From Gonium pectorale (taxonomy: Eukaryota; Chlorophyta; Chlorophyceae; Chlamydomonadales; Volvocaceae): 56,779 bases of DNA. Below the pieces are notes generated by a model that did not search any database, had not been told where the DNA came from, and saw only the letters and a program-made list of their open reading frames with translations. Positions 50,398-56,779 of the stretch are shown piece after piece (the stretch's first letter is position 1; each line of letters starts with the position of its first letter). The position numbers and the translations under genes were made by a program. Location of the stretch: NCBI GenBank assembly GCA_001584585.1, contig LSYV01000024.1, positions 459,780-516,558 of the forward strand, in the 5' to 3' direction.

Positions 50398-53300
50398 TCA
50401 GAGCTCGGCCTTGGGCAGCAGGTCTGCGTGCAGCGCGGTCACGTAGGCGTCGATCTCGGCCTTGATGGCGGCGCTGTCGTGCAGGCCGCTGATGAGGCGC
50501 GCCGGGATGCGGCTCTCGCCCAGCGCCGCGCCCATGACGGCGCCCAGCGCCGCGCCGCGGTGGCAGTTCTCGCCGCCCACGTTGGTGTTGGCCAGGACAG
50601 CCTTCTCGAACGAGTCTGGGCATGGAAACGGATACAAGCGGGTATGTAGCGTGGGCATGTAGCAAGGGCATGGGTGGGAATGGGGGCCATTGCACGCATG
50701 GCACAAACCGACATACCGGTCGGGTACATCTTGAGGAAAGACCCCCGAGGGAAGAGAAACGCGAAAGCCGGGGCCCTGATTCACATCGCGCGTTGGTGCG
50801 TGTGCACGGCGCAGTCAGCTGCGCTCCTATACCTCAGGCAGAAGCGCTGCCTCCCCGTGCGCACGACCGCACGTACGAATGGCTTGGCGTTGGCAGATTG
50901 CCTCCCTCATGAGCTCGCTCGCCCGCCCCGGTGGCGCCCCACTCACCGGCGTACTTGTAGCTGAGGTACAGCATGGAGGGGAAGCTGTCCTCGATGTAGC
51001 ACGCCGAGCCAAAGGTCGAGTGCACAATGCGGATGTCGTCGTACGGCACGAGCTGCTCCAGGTTGATCCCCATGCCCGACGCCAGCGACGAGGTGGCGGT
51101 CCGCAGGTCGGCGCCCGTGGCCAGGCCGTAGATCAGCTCGGCGTATTTCTGCGGCGGGTGGGCGGGGTTGTACGATCGCGTTAATCGCGTTAATCGTGCG
51201 TTGGCTCGCTCCGGTTGCCTGGTGCGCTTCGATCTGGGTAGCCAGTGAGTTCAGTCGGGCGTTTTTTGCCAGGCATCAAGAGAAGGCCTGTGGAGGTAAG
51301 CCGATAGCCTGCAAAGTCCGGCCTTGGCCTTCAGGCGGCGCCTGGGAAAGGCGAATGGGGCAGTCAAATGGGGCAGAGGCATGGGGCAGGCGAAGAAGAC
51401 CACAGTGTTGCGAGCCGCCCCGGGCATGCGCCCTCCATCCGCATTCCGTACCAGCTCATGCCGTTTCCTCCTGTACCCTTCCGCACTACTTACTCCTCCG
51501 TGCCGCCCGCGCACCCACCTCGGCGTACCCCGCCAGCTTCCGGCTCTCGTGCGTGTTGCCCAGGTGCTTCAGCGCGCGCTCCTTGGCGGCCGCCGGGCCG
51601 TCCAGCTTGGCCAGGATCACGGGCGGCAGCATCTGCGGCAGCAGCAATAACAGCAGCCGCGGCAAGCGCACCGCCACGGTTAGCAGCGGCCCTAAACTAA
51701 GGTTGCCCTTGTTGGGCAGCCAGTAGCAAGTGGGCCAGGCGGGGGTGGCCCCCCGGCCGGCCAGGGGGTTCCTCCGCAGAGGTGCCGGAGGAGGTGTCAT
51801 CTCAATCATGGGGCGAAGGGCTGCTTAGCCGTGCCGCGCTCGAACACATGCTCTCTGGTCGAGGTTCACATTGCGTGGAGCTACTTTTTGCCGACTGCAC
51901 ACGCCTGCCATCCACCGAGTTGGCCCCGTGTGCACTAGTAACGGCGCTGGTGTGTGTGCGGGCTGCCGGCAAGCAAGCGTGCAAGCAAGCGAGCGCGAGC
52001 GTGAGTGAGCTCACCACGAAGCCCCCGATCTGCGCCGTGTTGTGCCCCTCGGTCCCCTGGCTGCACCGCTCCGGCGGCACACCGGCGGCCCAGTTCTTGA
52101 AGAAGTCGCGGTGGAACGACTCGGCGTACGTGTCGTTGTGCGAGCCTGCGGTTTGGGGGAGGTAGGGCACCGGAGGGATGCGCTGAGACGGCGACGGACG
52201 GGAGGGAACCGGTCCATGGCCGGTCCGCGCCGGCGGCAGCGCCAGCGGCGGCGTGATGCGGGCGATGCGGCTGGGAGCACCGCAGGCGGCGGCGCTTTGC
52301 AGATATGGAGACTGGGGACCATGAGGGCAGGTCAACGGTGTCTGCTCCATCCCTGCCGGTGTACTTGATGAAGACGTGGCGGGGTGTCTCCATCCCCGGA
52401 TGCGTACTCGGTGGAAGACGAAGCCGGGCGGGAAGTGCAGTGCGGTGCATCGGGTGACAAGGCCCGCTAGAGGGGCTCCGGGGGGGGCTGCGACGCCTGC
52501 CCCATTCGAATGCATCGTAAGGAATGCCATGTGGTGCTTCCGACGCATCCGACGCAGCCCGACGACGCCTGCCGCCGAGCGCAAAGCACGCAAAGGCGCC
52601 CCTGCCAAGCCCCTGCGCCATGCCGCACCCGGCGTGGTCATGAACCTGACGTACTCCTGCAGGAACGAAGCGGCGCTGTACCTGCGCGGGGCGGTATGTA
52701 CAGGCGGTTCCAAGGCGGGTGCGATGACTGTGTTGGGGGAGATCCGCAGCAACTGCAGTGCAACGTGTGGCCCAGCGCCTCCTGACTGTGGGGCAACGGA
52801 CCCCTCGCCTCTGCCCCCCAACTTGACACGGCCCTGATAGCCGACGGCAGGCATGCAAGCATCTCCCTCGCCACAATCACCTAGCGGGGCGCCGCCAACC
52901 CCAGCACCCAGCCCGCGCCGGGAGGTGCCTCACCCCTTGTCCCGCGTGATGGTCCGCGTCACGAGGCGCGCGCAGATGGCGTTGAGCGTGTTCTCGCCAG
53001 CCTGGCGGCGGGGCAGGGAGGCAGGGAGAGAGGGAGGGAGGCGAGCGCGTGTGCTCGTCGCACGAGACCTAGGCCGAATCTCCCGGCCAGGTCGAATTAC
53101 AGGAGACATCAGCAGGGTTGTCGAGGCAGCAAGGCGGCGGTCCGGAGCCCGGAACCGGCACTCGGCCCACACATCGTACACTCGTGGGCTGTACATGGGC
53201 TGTACGAGGTACGAGGTATCTGCACGTCCCTTCGGAACCCGGACTACGACCTCGAATGCATCGTAAGGAGATAAGGGTGCGCGAGGGCGCGGATGCACAC

Positions 53301-54456
53301 GGCTGTGCCGAGCAGCCCAGGCGATCCAGCCCAAGGGCGCGAGCCCGCCCGCCGGCGCGGCCGCCCGGGGCCCCGGCGCAAACAGCCTTGCCTAGGTGTC
53401 TTTTAATAACCCCGGTTTGGGAGCCGTTTTCCCTGACTCCCGAGGGGAGGCTGCCCGCGGGCGCTGTGGTGCTCACCTTCATGCCCTGGTGGTAGTGCAC
53501 GCCCGACTTGCCCCAGAAGTCGTGCTTGCCGTGGTTGATCACGTCGCCTGGCATGCAGCGGGCAACGCGGGTAGGAAGGGCCGGGGAGGGGCCGGCGAAT
53601 GGGGGTATGGCCGCGCCGTACACACACGCTCTGTACGGCAGTGTGCGTGGTGGCATCAAGAAGGGCTCGTGCCGCCGCTGGTTTGCCCCGCTGACGACAG
53701 CTTTCGGGTGTTGCCAGTCGTCCAGGCCCGTATGCCCGCCGCACCCCAGGGGTCGCTTAGACCCGCGGAGCGCCATTTACCCGGAGCGCCAATGTTCGTG
53801 TCCTGCCCCGCGCTTTACCTCCCAACCATAGCCGCATCTGGCGCGCCACACGGACGCCCGCCAACCCACCCACCAATGATGCGGCCGCTTTGGCCCCCGC
53901 GCCCGTGGCCGCCCGTGTTTGAGACACTCATGATGCTGCTGGGGTGGCGGGCCTTGGGCGCCTGGTACGTCTCGATGACGCCAAAGTCGCGGCGGATGTC
54001 GTTGGGGTTGTAGTACCAGTGCACGGGCATGCTGAGGGCGTCGGCGATGAATATACCTGCGCGCCGGGGGAGGGGGATTGTCAGGTCCTGTGCGTGTGGC
54101 CATTGGCATGGGTGGCGGGCACGGCGGGGCGCGAGTGGTGGGAGTTCGGGGCCCGTGCCCAGCAGCCCGGTTCCTTTCATGTATAGCCACGTAGGAGAGA
54201 GCCGACTCCACTCCCACCAGCGGACACATGCTTGCACTGGCGAGGTTGCCCGATGGCCACGACAACGGCACAACCTACCCCAGAGCGCGCCCCGCACGCG
54301 GTCCAGCACCGCGGCCTTGTCCATGGCTGGCGACACCTGGCTGGCTGGTGCGGCGGTTGCGCGGACGCTCAGGGGCCTCCTTGCAGCTGCGTGGTGCAGA
54401 ATGGACTGCCGACTGCCAACTGCCCTACTACTGCTGCGTGCGTTCGCGTGGATCAT
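50398..54456 (-). CDS. ADP-ribosylglycohydrolase family protein (ARH/J1-crystallin fold)
   Basis: Nine exons: 54456-54279, 54056-53874, 53547-53477, 53001-52934, 52681-52629, 52145-52015, 51632-51519, 51148-50947 and 50615-50398. Total 405 residues, all phases agreeing. Family features: GALWGIFIADALSMPVHWYY (residues 56-75, matching the G-GDA-G motif region), AGENTLNAICARLV (145-158), SHNDTYAESFHRDFF (186-200) and TNVGGENCHRGAALGAVMG (344-362). ARH enzymes remove ADP-ribose from proteins or other acceptors using two magnesium ions held by Asp residues in DDT and D-D-T motifs. Here these read ENT and ENC, so activity may be altered. The N-terminus MIHANARSSSRAVGSRQS is basic, ending VRA-TAAPA, like an algal plastid or mitochondrial transit peptide. 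Substrate unknown. Confidence 0.87.
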
Positions 54457-56318
54457 TGCAGCCAGAAGCTGGCGTAACTAATACGGTGGCGTAATAGTGA
54501 AGTTAAGAGGAGCGACGGGCTTGGTTGGGAACGTGAGGTGGTTGGGCGGCAGGGACAAAATGCTTCGTTTCTGCAGCTTGAAACCTTCAATGAATATGAT
54601 TGATATCACTTGCATCATCCATGCATAGAATACAGCTGAAAGCGCGTGTCATCGACTAGCGCAAGCATACGCAGTCTTCGCCCCCTGCAAGTGTGGTAAT
54701 CACTTAAGGATCGCATCACCTACTAGATGAAATACGGAAGAGTCGAAGCGGCGTAAGCGGCTTCATGTGACCCATGGGCGAATTGCCCAATTCACCGGGA
54801 TACACCCGGCGTGGCCTCGCGGTGATGTCTTGTTAGTAGTAAGACAAATAATGCCTCCGGATGTCCGGACAACCCTGCTGCTCCAGAACCCGCGTGCGGG
54901 GCGCTTTCCCGTGCTGGCTCGTAAGCGGCTCGTCTAGTCCAGGGGCGCTGGGGGTTTCCGCTCCCCTGAGTTGCCAGTCCGTCACTGTACGATGGATTAA
55001 GGTCGCAATCGGAGAGCTGAAGACTTGAGGGCACGCAAAGCTGAAGGAGCGCCCCATTTACAACCAAGACGGTTCGGTGCAATCGCTGTGCAAGGCCGGT
55101 CCATCCCACGATCTTACTTTGCCAATCGAACTCGGCAGAGCGCAGCTGCGGCACAACTTGCGTTGCTGCCGTGCAGCGCAAGCACACAGCTCTGAAAGCG
55201 ATAGCGATTGATGCACATTAGAATTGAGTCAACCAGGAGTAGTACAAGACACGCCAGTCTACGGCACACACCAACATATGCTGCCCACGTCCGCATGCCG
55301 AATGAAACACATCGTGCGACACCAACCCATCAAATTGCGTCTCCTCGCAAAAGACCATGGACCCAAGAGCAGGCCAGGCCAGGCCGCGGCTCCACAGTTC
55401 ATCAGCCTCGTAATAGAACGGCATTTTATCGTCACTCCTCGTGCCTCGGGTCCTTGAACATCTTGCAAGCGGCCAGTGCGCAGCTGCCTCTCGTGATCAA
55501 TGCTTTCCTCCTCCCTCCGTCTCCCTCCTACGGTACGCACCGCTGCATCCCCCGGCCTCAGCCAGCCTCATGAAGCTCCCACTCACGGCGGCCCCCACGA
55601 GCATGCCATGCTATGTCGTGTAATGCTTGTTGTAAAGCTAGCCAGCAACCGAACCGTCAAGATAAAGTGCGGGCAATGAAAACCCGCGCAGACCAGAGCC
55701 ATTGCGGTCAACGGTTACGAAGCAAACATGCGAGCGTTTGTGCCCGTATGTATCTACCTGCCGCACGGGAACAGCCTCTCCGCCACGTCACCAGCCCTCC
55801 CGCTTTATCCCGAAAAAAACATGCCCGCTTTGCGGAATGCCGCACCGCCGCTCGCCGTACCGCACTTTGGGCCGCCGCCTCGACGTTTCCCGTGCCGCTC
55901 GGAGACCCAACCCCAAGGCAGGCGCCCCGGCGCCACCCGGTGAAGGCGCTGCAGAACGTAAAGCGCGCGGACAGTGGCGCGGGATGCGACCCCCCGCGCT
56001 CGCTCACTTGTATAACAACAAAATGCCCGTTTGCAAAAGGTCCCTGACGCATCGCTGCGCTGCATGGCTCACAGGACTGGATCGCTTTCCATTGCTGCGC
56101 TCTCTGCAATCCATGCATGCCAGGCCACGGCCCCGTCCTCCCGTACGGGTGTTTGCGTTGCCTTGTGCCCCTTGTGAAAGGAAACGCACGCATTCACACA
56201 TTGCCGCGCACGTTTTGCGCCCAAAGCAGCCGGCCGCGGGCACCAGGCAGGCCGCGGTCCGCCGCCCAGCGGCCACCGCTGCCCCTCAACAACGCCGGCC
56301 GGCGCTGCGCGGCGCGCC
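54457..56318. other. Intergenic region, no gene recognised
   Basis: About 1.9 kb between the start of the ADP-ribosylglycohydrolase gene and the stop of the right-edge gene. It should contain the promoter of the former and the 3'UTR of the latter. Composition is lower in GC than the genes. No repeats or conserved ORFs were identified. Confidence 0.45.
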
Positions 56319-56779
56319 TCAGGGCCCGGCATCCTCCTCCTCCACATCCGCGCCGCCGCCCGCCAGTCGCCGAGCGTCCGCCCTCTCCCTCGGCGTGGTC
56401 TTGCTGGCGCCGGCGGGGAGCACGGGGTGCAGCGAAGAGTCCTCGGCGGACAGGGCCGCACCCGGCGGGGCCGCGCCGCCAGCGGCCGGTGGGGGTGGCG
56501 GCGGCGCCGCCGCCGCGGCAGCGGCTGCTGCTGCTGCACTGGAGGCGCTGGAGCCGCGCGAGCGGCTGTTGGCGGAGGTGCCACCCACTGCGCCGGTCGC
56601 GAAGGCGGCGGCGACGATCTCGGCACTGGCCGGCTCCAACAAAGCGGCGCCGTGTGCTGCCTCCGGGGTCGTCATGCCGGTGGAGGAGGGGACGAGCCAG
56701 GGGGAGGCGGCCTGCGGGGGCTGGTGGGAAGGGGAGGCGCAGCGAGCACAGAGGAAGCCGGCGAGGCGGGCGAGTCCAT
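56319..56779 (-). CDS. Hypothetical protein, 3' end (runs off right edge)
   Basis: The minus-strand frame is open from the edge to a TGA at 56321-56319. Readable protein: LCARCASPSHQPPQAASPW, then MTTPEAAHGAALLEPASAEI, a long alanine run, a proline run, and an ordered-looking acidic/basic tail (KTTPRERADARRLAGGGADV, EEEDAGP). A consensus acceptor (CCCCCGCAG) ends just before 56711, so the last exon may begin there instead of beyond the edge. No family recognised. The low-complexity Ala/Pro stretch is typical of algal proteins. This could also be untranslated sequence. Confidence 0.4.
   Translation of the reverse strand, partial: GLARLAGFLCARCASPSHQPPQAASPWLVPSSTGMTTPEAAHGAALLEPASAEIVAAAFATGAVGGTSANSRSRGSSASSAAAAAAAAAAAPPPPPPAAGGAAPPGAALSAEDSSLHPVLPAGASKTTPRERADARRLAGGGADVEEEDAGP

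Noticed and set aside
1..56779. CRISPR arrays, bacterial operons, viral genes
   Set aside because: No regularly spaced repeats with unique spacers, no Shine-Dalgarno operon layout and no viral hallmark protein were seen; the window is plainly eukaryotic.

Overview
This is a GC-rich nuclear segment, most likely from a volvocalean (Chlamydomonas-type) green alga. Signs of this are intron-dense genes, GT(G/A)(C/A)GT-type splice donors with ...CAG acceptors, TGTAA poly(A)-type signals, Ala/Gly/Pro/Ser-rich insertions inside otherwise conserved proteins, and a land-plant-like VPS13. No bacterial, viral or organellar gene was recognised. All gene models were spliced by hand and checked for reading-phase agreement. 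No search was run.

Layout from left to right: (1) a minus-strand hypothetical gene running off the left edge (1-821). (2) An intergenic stretch holding a diverged direct repeat. (3) A minus-strand three-exon mitochondrial carrier of the CoA-carrier (SLC25A42-like) type (3274-5150). (4) A minus-strand six-exon multi-pass membrane protein of unknown function (6192-8960). (5) A 2.3 kb divergent spacer with one copy of a structured 200 bp repeat. (6) A giant plus-strand gene (11277-45720) encoding a VPS13-type bridge-like lipid-transfer protein. My model has 63 exons and 5,956 residues, with phases that agree throughout. (7) A 4.7 kb spacer holding the inverted second copy of the structured repeat, a near-perfect 50-nt-arm hairpin and another inverted repeat. 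(8) A minus-strand nine-exon ADP-ribosylglycohydrolase-family gene (50398-54456). (9) A spacer and the 3' end of a minus-strand gene running off the right edge.

The VPS13 gene dominates. Domains in order are: chorein N-terminus, PH-like domain, beta-tripod (VPS62/DUF946) modules, C2 domain, two nearly identical dysferlin (DysF) domains set in the adaptor-binding (VAB/SHR-BD) region, C-terminal helical region, PH-like domain, and a further VPS62 module at the C-terminus. A sequence gap (20 N) lies just after the second DysF domain. The genes do not form an obvious pathway, although VPS13 (bulk lipid transfer at membrane contacts) and the mitochondrial carrier both serve organelle metabolism.

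The points most worth a second look are the tandem DysF domains, the long hairpin at 48667-48794, the conserved nested stem-loop repeat shared by 9940-10143 and 47080-47280, and the replacement of the usual metal-binding aspartates in the ADP-ribosylglycohydrolase.
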